From positions 1 to 64,000 of the forward strand of contig NZ_JAJTTF010000012.1 of NCBI RefSeq assembly GCF_021341785.1: a stretch of DNA of 64,000 bases, read 5' to 3'. Under the pieces are notes generated by a model, which saw only the letters and a program-made list of their open reading frames with translations, was not told where the DNA came from and made no database searches. Positions within the stretch are counted from its first letter, which is position 1; the number at the start of each line of letters is the position of its first letter. The stretch is from Microbacterium sp. Au-Mic1 (GTDB taxonomy: Bacteria; Actinomycetota; Actinomycetes; Actinomycetales; Microbacteriaceae). The translations under genes were made by a program, and so were the position numbers. Positions 8,673 through 16,773 of the stretch are shown here, in pieces.

Positions 8673-10007
8673 TCAGACGGCCGCGGCGCTCGGCCGCTCG
8701 TCCGGAGCGAACTGCCGCTGCGCGAGAGCGCGCACATGCGGCAGCCGCGCACCGATCCGTTCGCGCAGGGTCGTGTCGGCGAACAAGTCTGCGAGCGCTG
8801 TTCCGGCCTCGTCGCCGATGCCCGGCGCGGGGTCGAGGGTGTACTCCTCCAGGCCGAACATCCGCGCGAGGCCCTCCACCTTGCCCCGGGTGCGCAGCAC
8901 GACGACGGGCGTGCCCTGCCCGAGGGCGAGGATCGACAGGTGCATACGGCCGGTGACGACCGCATCCGCCCGCGCCGTGAGCCACCGCACCTCGGCGGGG
9001 CGCAGCGCCCGTTCGACGAGCAGCACCCGGTCCGCGCGAGCCGCCGCCTCCCCCGCGCGCCGGCACACGGCGAGGTCGTCGTCCGCGTCGCGCAGGCAGT
9101 GCGGCAGCAGCACCACGCGCATGCCCTCCGCCGTCAGCCGATCGATGAGCGCAACGAACTCGGGCACGAGGTCGGTCCTGCGTTCGATGAGGCCACTGAG
9201 GTTGACGATGACGACCGGATCCGGAAGCTGCGCCAGCCAGGCCGAGACGTCCGCCGGCTCCCGCTCGCCATCGGCCGCGAACACCAGGTCGGCGGCCTCG
9301 ACCGCGGCGATCCCCGCGCGGTCCAGCCGCTCGGCCGAGATCGGATCCCGCACGAACAGCCGCGCCTCTCGTGCCGCCCGCGCCAGCGCTGCGGACGCGG
9401 CGGAGTCGACCTTCTGACCCCAGCTGAAGCCCAGCAGCCGAGCGTCGGCGCCGAGCCGCCGCGCCAGCCGGAGCATCTCGGCGCGGGTCACCGCCTCTGC
9501 GCGGTTGTACCCGCCGTCCATGATGTCGGCGCCGATCACGGCGAACGATCGCGCGGCTCGGAGCTGGTCGGCGAGCGCGCACACCTCGCCCCAGCGTCCG
9601 CGCAGGGTCCCGCCGCTCAGCAGCGGCGCGTGCAGCACCCGCACCCGGGCGCGGTCCTCCTCCGGGATGACGTAGGCGTCGGCGTCGCGCATCACGGCCA
9701 CGACATCGCCCGGGGTGTTCGCGAGATACGCCTCGAACATCGCCTGATCGCCGATGTTGCCGCCGCCCGCGGGGAGCATCACCGCATCCCGATCCCGATC
9801 CTGCTCCCGCTGGTCGGAGCCACGGCGGAGGGGAAGGCGCCGCGGATGCGCCAGCACGCGCATCCGCTCCACGGCGTGCACGAGGCGCAGCCCGGCGTCG
9901 GAGAGGAGCGCCTGCCGAGCGCGCGCGTACAGGCCGCGTCTGAGCCGCGATTCGCGCCGCGCGGCTGCGACGGCGGGCACCGTCCGGGCCCCTTCTGTGA
10001 TCGGCAT
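8673..10007 (-). CDS. Polysaccharide pyruvyl transferase family protein
   Basis: A 444-residue member of the PS_pyruv_trans family (CsaB/WcaK/ExoV group). GGGNIGDQAM (residues 81-90) is the conserved N-terminal glycine loop; IGADIMDGGYNRAEA and the late TGRMHLSILALGQGTPVV are also conserved. Members transfer pyruvate from phosphoenolpyruvate to a hexose as a ketal, giving the polymer negative charge. An N-terminal basic extension of about 70 residues precedes the domain. The ATG at 10007 has GGAGGAC five bases upstream. It is one of two such genes here (the other is 17907-18794). Some members of the family have diverged in function, so pyruvylation is likely rather than proven. Confidence 0.8.
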   Translation of the reverse strand: MPITEGARTVPAVAAARRESRLRRGLYARARQALLSDAGLRLVHAVERMRVLAHPRRLPLRRGSDQREQDRDRDAVMLPAGGGNIGDQAMFEAYLANTPGDVVAVMRDADAYVIPEEDRARVRVLHAPLLSGGTLRGRWGEVCALADQLRAARSFAVIGADIMDGGYNRAEAVTRAEMLRLARRLGADARLLGFSWGQKVDSAASAALARAAREARLFVRDPISAERLDRAGIAAVEAADLVFAADGEREPADVSAWLAQLPDPVVIVNLSGLIERRTDLVPEFVALIDRLTAEGMRVVLLPHCLRDADDDLAVCRRAGEAAARADRVLLVERALRPAEVRWLTARADAVVTGRMHLSILALGQGTPVVVLRTRGKVEGLARMFGLEEYTLDPAPGIGDEAGTALADLFADTTLRERIGARLPHVRALAQRQFAPDERPSAAAV

Positions 10008-10108
10008 GCGTCCTCCGCCGCGATGCTATTGCCTGTGACCGCGCGGTGATATACCTGTGTCGTGGTTCACCCGACCCCGTCGTCGCACGACGGATCCGGC
10101 CCTCGGGC

Positions 10109-11419
10109 ATGAGGATCGTCAGCTTCTCCCTCGTTGTGCCCTATCCGGGCATTCCGCACGCCGGCGGGGAGTACTACCGTCGGCATCTCGGCGCTCTGAG
10201 TACCCTCGGCCACGAGGTCACCGTCGTCGCCCCCGACACCGAGCTCAACCGGATCGGCCTCGCGCGCACGCAGGATCCCGGCCGTGTGATCCTGGTCGCG
10301 GGTGACGACTCCCGCGGTCTGCGTGCCCTCGATCGTCTCGCGGCGCTCCTGCTGCCGCACTGGCTCGCACCCAGCAGGCGCAGCGCGCTGCGACGCAGCC
10401 CCGCCGTGCGCGAGGCCCTTCGGCATGCGGAGTTCGTCGAGGCGCAGTGGGAGGAGACGGCGTTCCTCCTGCGGGGCGCGGCGGGACGGCGACCGACCGC
10501 GCTGGTCGCGCACGATGTGCCGCTGCAGCGGGAGCTCCGGTGGCTGCGATCCGCCCGGGCGCAGAGCGCCACCACCAAGGTCGTGTGGCGAGGATGGCGC
10601 GCGCTCGTGGTCGCCGTGACGCAGCCCTCGTCGTTCCGAAGCGCCGATGTCGTGATCGTGCTGAGCGACAAGGACGCCCGGCAAGTGCGTCGCGCCAGCC
10701 GGCGCCCGCGTGTGGTCGCACTCGATCCGCCGCTGTGGGATCCGGCCGAGCATCCCGATCCCGCACCGGGTGGAGCGGCCCTGTCAGGCGGAGAGGCACT
10801 GTCGGGCGGAGCGGCCACGTCGGGCGGAGAGGCCGTGTCAGGCGGAGAGGCCATGCCGGTCGGATCGGCCATGCCGGGCAGAGGACCCGCCGTGTTCGTC
10901 GCGGCCTTCGACCGGCGCGAGAACGTGGAGGCGGCCGTGTGGCTGCTGGACGAGGTGTGGCCCTCGGTGTGCGCGGCCCTGCCCGAGGCTGCGCTGATGC
11001 TCGTCGGCGTCCACCCTCCGGAGTCGCTGTACCACCGTGCAGCGCTGATCTCCGGAGTGACCGTCACGGGCTATGTCGACGACCTCGACGAGGTCTATGA
11101 CACGGCCTCGGCCGCGCTCGTCCCGCTGCACTCGGGGGCAGGCGTGAAGTTCAAGACGATCGACGCGCTGCTGCGCGGGCTCCCCGTCATCGCCACCACG
11201 GTCGGTGCGGAGGGGATCACCGACGACGACGGCCGGCACCCGTTCCCCGTGACGGACGATCCGCGCGAGTTCGCCGCCGCAGTGGTCACCGCACTCGGAG
11301 GCGCCTCCGCATCGGATTCCGAGGTGACCGAATGGGCGCGCACCCGGTACGGCACCGACCGCTACGCGCGCCGGCTAGTCGAGCTGATCCCGGCGCTGGG
11401 CGTGCACTCCCCGCTCTGA
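10109..11419 (+). CDS. GT4 glycosyltransferase with an in-frame SGGEA repeat insert
   Basis: A 436-residue GT4 enzyme starting MRIVSFSLVVPYPGIPHAGG. The C-terminal half keeps FKTIDALLRGLPVIATTVGA and the VGVHPPE and VTGYVDD segments typical of this group. Residues about 220-255 are six to seven copies of a hexapeptide resembling SGGEAL/M, encoded by 18-bp DNA repeats (10768-10875), placed between the acceptor and donor halves. The ORF extends upstream to 10046, but ATG 10109 gives the conserved N-terminus. Divergent from the pyruvyl transferase at 10007, so the two may share a promoter region. Sugar specificity unknown. Confidence 0.75.
   Translation: MRIVSFSLVVPYPGIPHAGGEYYRRHLGALSTLGHEVTVVAPDTELNRIGLARTQDPGRVILVAGDDSRGLRALDRLAALLLPHWLAPSRRSALRRSPAVREALRHAEFVEAQWEETAFLLRGAAGRRPTALVAHDVPLQRELRWLRSARAQSATTKVVWRGWRALVVAVTQPSSFRSADVVIVLSDKDARQVRRASRRPRVVALDPPLWDPAEHPDPAPGGAALSGGEALSGGAATSGGEAVSGGEAMPVGSAMPGRGPAVFVAAFDRRENVEAAVWLLDEVWPSVCAALPEAALMLVGVHPPESLYHRAALISGVTVTGYVDDLDEVYDTASAALVPLHSGAGVKFKTIDALLRGLPVIATTVGAEGITDDDGRHPFPVTDDPREFAAAVVTALGGASASDSEVTEWARTRYGTDRYARRLVELIPALGVHSPL
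10768..10875 (+). repeat. 18-bp coding tandem repeat
   Basis: About six degenerate 18-base units built around TCAGGCGGAGAGGC encode repeated S-G-G-E/A-A residues within the glycosyltransferase. Copy number could vary by slippage without breaking the frame. Confidence 0.75.
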
Positions 11420-11476
11420 ACTCCCTCTGCGTCGAAGACGCGTTCCTGGGGACGCCCCGTCTCCTCCCCCAGCCCG

Positions 11477-11565
11477 CATCGAGCGAGCGCAGCGGGCGCC
11501 CGCCCCGTCGTCACCTCGGGTCGTCGAGCGAGGACGCGCGCAGCGCGACCGAGACGAAACGCGCG
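11477..11565. repeat. Possible REP-like intergenic element
   Basis: ATCGAGCGAGCGCAGCG (about 11477) and GTCGTCGAGCGAGG with CCGAGACGAAACG (about 11521-11559) resemble the 'TCGTTGAGCGAGCGCAGCGAGACGAAACG'-style short repeats that I recall as common between genes of Microbacteriaceae. It lies between the convergent ends of a GT4 gene and the DUF222/HNH gene. The link to a named family is from memory. Confidence 0.4.
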
Positions 11566-11578
11566 CTCTCGCGGCTGC

Positions 11579-12916
11579 TCACGCGATGTGTTCGGTGCGC
11601 GCTCTGCCGCCGAGGCGCGGTGGGGATCCGGTGCCGGGTGGGGGCAGGAACCAGACTCTCGCGCGGATGCCGGTGCCGTCGACACGGATGTTCCAGCCGT
11701 TGTCGTGGATGAGGTGGTGGCAGGTCTCGCAGAGCAGCACACCGTTGGACAGGTCTGTTTTGCCGTGGTCGCGTTTCCACCAGTCGATGTGGTGGGCTTT
11801 GGTCATTCCGGGTGGGAGTCCGCAGAACGCGCACCCCCCGTCGCGTTCGGTAAGGGCGTGGCGTTGGGCGCGGGTGAAAAGGCGCCGGTCGCGTCCCCAG
11901 TTCAAGACCTCCCCGTTGTCCCCGCACACCCAGCTGGTCATGCCGCCCCCGCCTGCCATGCGGCGGACGGTGTCGATGCTGACCGACTGTTCGATCCCGT
12001 CGATCAGCCCGAACCCGCTGCCGTGCTCCAGGTCGGTCGCGTTGACGCGGACGATCACGGTCGCCCCGTTCAACGTCTTGTTCCGCTGACAGGTGAGGGC
12101 ATGTTCGGCGAAATGGACGAGAGCGTCGGCCTGGACCTGCACCACGCTGCGCCGATCCGCATCCGGGGCGGCCGGGTCCCGGCCCTCACGTTTCGCGGCG
12201 AACTCGGCAGACACGAACCCCTCGATCGCCGTCTTCACCGCCGCCGCCCGTCCCGGATCCAGCACCGCGTTCACGTGCAGCATCCCATCCCGCTCGAACA
12301 TCGACAGCGACGCCCGCGACCGCAACTCGTCCTCCCGCGGGGCGACCCCATCCGGATCCAGATGCGCCTCCAACCGGGTCACCATCCGCCGGACCTCGTC
12401 CAACGACAACCCGGGCGCCTTGCCGACCAGGAACTCCTCCGCCTGCGCGACGGCCCCACGGCCGACTTTCACGATCATCCGGTCCAGGAACGTGACCAGC
12501 AGATCCGCCACCGCCGCGCCGATCCGGCCCACGGCCAGCGCCTCCCGCAGTGCGGGGAACTTCGCCGGCAGCGGCTCCCCGATCAGGTTCGAGCGCGGCG
12601 CGGTGGCCTCCCCGACCTTGACCAGCCGGGTCGCGTCCCCCGTCGACGTCCCGGTGGTCGTCGCGATCAGTTGGGCCGTGTTCCGGTAGCCCTGCTGCTT
12701 CGCCAAAGACTCCGGCCCCAACTCTCGCCGCGACTCGTACGCGATCGCCGCCGCGACCTCTGCATGCACCGCTCCTGAGGAACGGTGCAGCAACCCCAGC
12801 ACGTCGTTCACTGCCACCAGCTGCGCGCGCGACAGATCCCCGCCAGACCGCGCATCACCCCACGCCTCCACCAGAAGCCGAGTGGCTTCCAGGAGCGGAT
12901 CAAGGGTGCTGGTCAT
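11579..12916 (-). CDS. DUF222 / HNH endonuclease domain protein (13E12 repeat family)
   Basis: A 445-residue protein. Residues 1-340 form the helical DUF222 domain typical of the 13E12 family of actinobacteria. The C-terminus has an HNH nuclease motif: C362-x2-C365, HH at 375-376, then C396-x2-C399 with H400, H401 and H404, so zinc and catalytic ligands are intact. These proteins are multi-copy in many actinobacteria; their cellular role is not settled, though several mycobacterial copies belong to the LexA regulon. Here a good SOS box overlaps the promoter 20-35 bases before the ATG, and a TAGGAT box six bases before the ATG suggests a leaderless mRNA. It interrupts the glycan locus and is unrelated to it in function. 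Confidence 0.88.
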   Translation of the reverse strand: MTSTLDPLLEATRLLVEAWGDARSGGDLSRAQLVAVNDVLGLLHRSSGAVHAEVAAAIAYESRRELGPESLAKQQGYRNTAQLIATTTGTSTGDATRLVKVGEATAPRSNLIGEPLPAKFPALREALAVGRIGAAVADLLVTFLDRMIVKVGRGAVAQAEEFLVGKAPGLSLDEVRRMVTRLEAHLDPDGVAPREDELRSRASLSMFERDGMLHVNAVLDPGRAAAVKTAIEGFVSAEFAAKREGRDPAAPDADRRSVVQVQADALVHFAEHALTCQRNKTLNGATVIVRVNATDLEHGSGFGLIDGIEQSVSIDTVRRMAGGGGMTSWVCGDNGEVLNWGRDRRLFTRAQRHALTERDGGCAFCGLPPGMTKAHHIDWWKRDHGKTDLSNGVLLCETCHHLIHDNGWNIRVDGTGIRARVWFLPPPGTGSPPRLGGRARTEHIA

Positions 12917-12922
12917 GCTCCG

Positions 12923-12928
12923 ATCCTA
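12923..12928 (-). promoter_or_regulatory. Candidate leaderless -10 box (TAGGAT)
   Basis: TAGGAT on the minus strand ends six bases before the ATG at 12916. TAGAAC, 17 bases further upstream, could serve as a weak -35 element and lies within the SOS box. Confidence 0.45.
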
Positions 12929-12935
12929 CCAGGGA

Positions 12936-12951
12936 TCGAAGATATGTTCTA
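12936..12951 (-). promoter_or_regulatory. LexA (SOS) box
   Basis: The minus strand reads TAGAACATATCTTCGA. Against the actinobacterial SOS consensus TCGAAC-N4-GTTCGA, ten of the twelve defined positions match. It overlaps the predicted -35/spacer of the DUF222/HNH gene, which suits repression by LexA and induction after DNA damage. Confidence 0.65.
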
Positions 12952-13070
12952 GAGTTGTCGACAAGTGGATTCCAGCTTCGACCTGGGAATTCCCTGCACT
13001 TGCAAGACGCCGCACCGGTCGCTCCGCCCGCTTCGACGGGCCCGGCGTCCCGCCGCCCTAAGCTGGCCCC

Positions 13071-14222
13071 ATGGGCGAGCGTCGCGTCATCCACGCCATC
13101 ACGCCGGGCGACCACTTCTCCCCCCGCACCGGATCCGCGGTTCCGACGGTGGTGCATCTGCTCGCGGATGCCGCCGTGCGTGCGGGCGACGCCCGTCATG
13201 GCGTGATCCTGGACCGCACCACCATGTCCCCGCGGTATGACGGCGTCGACCTGATCGAGTACGACCGCGCGCCCGGCGTGACGCGCAACGGCCACTACCT
13301 CGATGCCGCGGCAGGGCGCCTCGGCCTGCTCCGTCCGCGGGTCGCGCAATGGTTCACCCCGCTCGCGGATGCGGTGCGCGCGCTGCCGGAGGCCGATGTG
13401 CTCGCGCACAACGCGCCGATCCTGCCCCGGCTGCTGCGCGGCAGCGGCCACCGCGTGTCGATCTATGCGCACAACCAGCTGTTCCGCACCTACGGTCCCC
13501 GCGAGGCGGACCGCATCGTCGGAGAGGCGGCGGCGGTCATCTGCGTGAGCGACGCTCTGGCGGACGAGACCAGCGCGCTGCTGCCGCGCGCGCAGCGATC
13601 GAAGGTGGCGGTCGTGGAGAACCCGGTGGACACTTCCCGGTTCTCCCCTGCCTCGCAACGGGCCACCGGGTCCCGTCCCGTCCGCGTGCTGTACGTCGGG
13701 CGGATGATCCCGTCGAAGGGTCCCGACGTGCTGGCCAGGGCGGCCAGGGCTTTCGGACCGGACGAGGCCGAGTTCGTGTTCGTGGGCAGCCACGAGTTCG
13801 ACCCGAATGCGCCCGCCACCCCCTACGAGCAGGAGGTGCGCGACCTCGCCCTCGCGAGCCGTGCCACCGCGACCTTCCTGCCGTTCGCCGACAGGGACGC
13901 CCTCCCTGCCCTCTATCGCGACGCCGACGTGCTCGTCGTGCCCTCGGTCTGGGCCGAGCCCAGCGGGCTGATCCTGGGCGAGGGCATGGCGAGCGGCCTG
14001 CCGATCATCGCCTCCCGCACGGGCGGCATCCCGAGCGTGGTCGGAGACGTGGCCGTGCTCGTGCCGCCGAACGACCCCGACGCGCTCGCCGCCGCACTGC
14101 GCGAACTCATCGCGGATCCGGCGGACAGGATCCGGCGCGGCGAGGCCGGCCTGCGCCGGGCGGAGCAGCGGAATCCGGACTGGGCGTGGGCGCGGCTGCG
14201 CGCACTGCTCGAGCGGATCTGA
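13071..14222 (+). CDS. GT4 glycosyltransferase
   Basis: A 383-residue GT4 enzyme, typical length. VRVLYVGRMIPSKGPDVLA marks the donor-domain start with the conserved GR and K residues, and AEPSGLILGEGMASGLPII carries the E-x7-E pair (about residues 296 and 304). VVENPVDTSRF is the inter-domain hinge. It is a single plus-strand gene; the DUF222/HNH promoter lies on its upstream side, so the 154-base gap is a divergent promoter region. Substrate unknown. Confidence 0.8.
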   Translation: MGERRVIHAITPGDHFSPRTGSAVPTVVHLLADAAVRAGDARHGVILDRTTMSPRYDGVDLIEYDRAPGVTRNGHYLDAAAGRLGLLRPRVAQWFTPLADAVRALPEADVLAHNAPILPRLLRGSGHRVSIYAHNQLFRTYGPREADRIVGEAAAVICVSDALADETSALLPRAQRSKVAVVENPVDTSRFSPASQRATGSRPVRVLYVGRMIPSKGPDVLARAARAFGPDEAEFVFVGSHEFDPNAPATPYEQEVRDLALASRATATFLPFADRDALPALYRDADVLVVPSVWAEPSGLILGEGMASGLPIIASRTGGIPSVVGDVAVLVPPNDPDALAAALRELIADPADRIRRGEAGLRRAEQRNPDWAWARLRALLERI

Positions 14223-14278
14223 TCCAGGTCGGCGCCGCCAGCCCCAGGACGGGGCCCGGGCCGAGTCAGGGGCCGGGT

Positions 14279-14354
14279 CCGCGAGACCGAACCGGCGTCG
14301 CGAGACCGACGATGAGAACCTCGGTCTCGCGACCCCGTCTCGGTCTCGCTGTCA
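14279..14354. repeat. Palindromic repeat, family A, copy 2 (intergenic)
   Basis: The sequence contains GCGAGACCGA twice and the inverted TCGGTCTCGC twice, so it can form nested hairpins. It lies between the convergent ends of two glycosyltransferase genes and is 82% identical by hand to the coding linker at 1231-1306. Confidence 0.7.
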
Positions 14355-14381
14355 ATGGCCCGGGTCAGCCGATGGCCCGAG

Positions 14382-15344
14382 TCAGCGCCCCCAGCGCCGC
14401 AGCGGACGCACCAGGGCAAGGTGTGCGAGGGCGTCCAGCTGGCACCGCAGCGCGAAGAGCACGCGTCGCGCGCGCAGTTCGCGGCGCGCGGCGGCCGACT
14501 TGACCCGGAACTTGTGTCGCTGCATTCCCCGCCATGCCGCCCGCAGGGCCTGCCGATCGGCGGTGGAGTTGTCGGCGGAGAAGTACGTGCGCGCCCAGAC
14601 CGCGCGGCTCTCGCGCACATTCAGCACGGTGTTCCCCGAGGCGTTCGCCCCGTGGCGGCGATATCCGACCAGGATCTCGTCCAGCGGCACGATCGGACCG
14701 CGCCGGGACAGGCGCACCAGGGCGTCCCAATCGTCGGCCACTCGATACGAAGGATCGAACCCGCCGATCGCGTCGATCTCATGGCGTCGCAGCACGATCC
14801 CGCTCGGCGGGTAGAGGTGATTGGCGAGGAACAGCTCGGGCAGCGTGGCGTCCTCCTCGGGTGCGAGCGGCACCACGCGCCCGCCGCGCACCGCCTGGCG
14901 CGCCCGCATGAAACGAGCGAACTCCCCGTCCCCGAGCGGGGCGGAGCCGGCGTCGATCCAGTCCGCGACCGCATACGCGCCGACCGCGTCCGCTCGCGCG
15001 GCGAGCACGCGCAGCAGCCGCTCGTACAGCTCCGGGGCCACGAGGTCGTCGTGATCCATGAAGACCACGTACTCGACGTCGGCGCCGAGCAGGGCCAGCC
15101 CGGCGTTGCGGGTGCGGGCGATGCCCTCGTTCCTCTTCTGCACGAGCGTCAGCCGCGGGTCCTCGAACGCGGTGCGCACGATCTCGGCACCGCCGTCGGA
15201 GGATCCGTCGTCGAGCACGATCACCTGCAGCGCGGAGTACGTCTGGGCGAGCACCGATCGCAGCGTCTCGGTGATGTGGCGGGCGCCGTTGTAGAGCGGG
15301 ATGATGATCCCGATCGTCGCCTCGCCGGCTCGTCCTGCGGTCAC
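14382..15344 (-). CDS. GT2 glycosyltransferase
   Basis: A 320-residue GT2 (GT-A fold) enzyme. IGIIIPLYNGARHITETLRS opens the domain, D45-D46-G-S is the UDP-binding motif, and FMDHDDLV (D97, D99, D100) is the metal-binding DxD. The DDWDALVRLSRRGPI stretch supplies the catalytic-base region. The GTG at 15344 is preferred over upstream codons because AGGAG lies six bases before it. The C-terminus is basic with no membrane helix, so it is a soluble or peripheral cytoplasmic enzyme. Monocistronic, divergent from the next GT4 gene. Confidence 0.8.
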   Translation of the reverse strand: MTAGRAGEATIGIIIPLYNGARHITETLRSVLAQTYSALQVIVLDDGSSDGGAEIVRTAFEDPRLTLVQKRNEGIARTRNAGLALLGADVEYVVFMDHDDLVAPELYERLLRVLAARADAVGAYAVADWIDAGSAPLGDGEFARFMRARQAVRGGRVVPLAPEEDATLPELFLANHLYPPSGIVLRRHEIDAIGGFDPSYRVADDWDALVRLSRRGPIVPLDEILVGYRRHGANASGNTVLNVRESRAVWARTYFSADNSTADRQALRAAWRGMQRHKFRVKSAAARRELRARRVLFALRCQLDALAHLALVRPLRRWGR

Positions 15345-15492
15345 CTGCGCTCCTGTGCCGGTCGCCCACACCTGAGGATGTGCCACCTCGAGTCGATGAT
15401 AGCCAGCGCGATCCGCGGCGCGTGCGTCCAGCGACGAGGGTGAGCCGGATCCCGCGCGGGCATACTGGAACCGCACACGGACAGGAGGCGAG

Positions 15493-16773
15493 ATGGCGCG
15501 AGCCCGAGCCCTGCACGGGTCGACGGGCCGCGGGGCGATGCGCGCCTCGACGGCGTCGTCGCCTTCTCAGAGCGCGGTCCTCTGGCTGAGCGTCGAGGTG
15601 CCCGACCGGTTCGGACAGGGTGGGCAGCGCCGGCAGTACCACCAGATCGCCGCCCTGCGCGAGCACGGACGACGGATCGTCGTGGTCAGCCCGGCAGGAC
15701 CCCAGGACGACTCCTCGATCGCGGCGCTCACCGAGGTGATCCGGCCGCGGCTGCACGTCAAGGGCAGGGCCGTGCCCGGCGCGGCCCGGCGACTCGCTCG
15801 GCTCGTGCGCAGTCCCCGCTGGGAGGCGATCGTGCTGTCGCACCAGGATTCGGTCTGGCTGCTGCCCGAGGGCGTCGGCGCTCCCGTGCTGCTCGACGTG
15901 CACAACGCGATGAGCGCCTGGCTCCTCACCCGTGGTCTTCCCGACCAGGCCGCGCAGCACCGTCAGCTGGAGGCGCGGGCGATCACCCGCGCCGAAGGGG
16001 TGATCACCTGCTCCGACACGGAGCGGATCCGGCTGATCGAGCAGCATCCGGACGCGGCGCCGCGCGTCTTCACCGCGCCTCTCGGCATCGACCCCGCGGA
16101 GTGGCCCGATCGCGCGTACTCCCGCAGCGCGCCCCTGGTCGCCCTCTTCGGTGGCTGGGCCTGGGAGCCGAACCGGCGCGGCCTGGACTGGTTCCTCGGC
16201 GAGGTCTGGCCGCTGCTGGCCGCCCTGGCCCCCGATGCGCGGTGCCGGATCGCCGGCACCGGACTGGACGGGGCGGTCGCCCTGCCGGCGGGCGTGGAGT
16301 TCGTCGGAAAGGTGCCGAGCCTCGTCGACTTCACGGCGGAGGCCACGGTCGTCGCGGTGCCCGTGATCGACGGCGTCGGCGCGGCCATGAAGTTCGCCGA
16401 GGCCCTGGCCACAGGCGCGGCGGTGATCGCGACGCCCGATGCCGCCAGCGCCTTCCCCGGCTCTCATGCGGAGGTCTCCGCGGATCCGGCGGCATGGGCG
16501 GCGTGGATCGCGGATCGCCTCGCGCACCGGGACTCGGAGCCGGCGCCTGCGCCCGAACGCGCGCAGGTGCTCGCGGAGCGGACCTGGGCCGAGTGCGTCG
16601 CCCCCATCGAGCGCTGGCTGCAGGCGCATGGGCGAGCCGAGCCCGGCACGGGATCCGGCGCCGAGCCCGGCACGGGATCCGGCACAGGGCCCCGCACGGG
16701 ATCCGGCGCGGAGCCCGGTTCCGCCCCCCGTGGCGGATCCGTCGACCCGCCTCCCGGACAGGAGGCGACATGA
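15493..16773 (+). CDS. GT4-like glycosyltransferase with repetitive C-terminal tail
   Basis: A 426-residue glycosyltransferase. VALFGGWAWEPNRRGLDWFL and VPVIDGVGAAMKFAEALATG are features of the GT4_sqdX-like/group-1 enzymes that bind the donor through a C-terminal Lys-Phe-x-Glu segment. From about residue 379 the tail is a low-complexity repeat of GTGSGAEP-like units ending in PPPGQEAT, with no similarity to the catalytic domain. The start is set by GGACAGGAGGCGAG directly before ATG 15493. It overlaps the next gene by ATGA, forming a two-gene operon. Confidence 0.75.
   Translation: MARARALHGSTGRGAMRASTASSPSQSAVLWLSVEVPDRFGQGGQRRQYHQIAALREHGRRIVVVSPAGPQDDSSIAALTEVIRPRLHVKGRAVPGAARRLARLVRSPRWEAIVLSHQDSVWLLPEGVGAPVLLDVHNAMSAWLLTRGLPDQAAQHRQLEARAITRAEGVITCSDTERIRLIEQHPDAAPRVFTAPLGIDPAEWPDRAYSRSAPLVALFGGWAWEPNRRGLDWFLGEVWPLLAALAPDARCRIAGTGLDGAVALPAGVEFVGKVPSLVDFTAEATVVAVPVIDGVGAAMKFAEALATGAAVIATPDAASAFPGSHAEVSADPAAWAAWIADRLAHRDSEPAPAPERAQVLAERTWAECVAPIERWLQAHGRAEPGTGSGAEPGTGSGTGPRTGSGAEPGSAPRGGSVDPPPGQEAT
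16638..16711 (+). repeat. Coding tandem repeat (GGATCCGGC-rich)
   Basis: Repeated units built on CCCGGCACGGGATCCGGC encode the GTGSGAEP-type tail of the preceding glycosyltransferase. Similar low-complexity inserts occur in several other glycosyltransferases of this window. Confidence 0.65.

Noticed and set aside
11579..12951. DUF222/HNH gene as a mobile intron or transposase
   Set aside because: The HNH motif is shared with homing enzymes, but there are no intron boundaries, inverted ends or target duplications visible.
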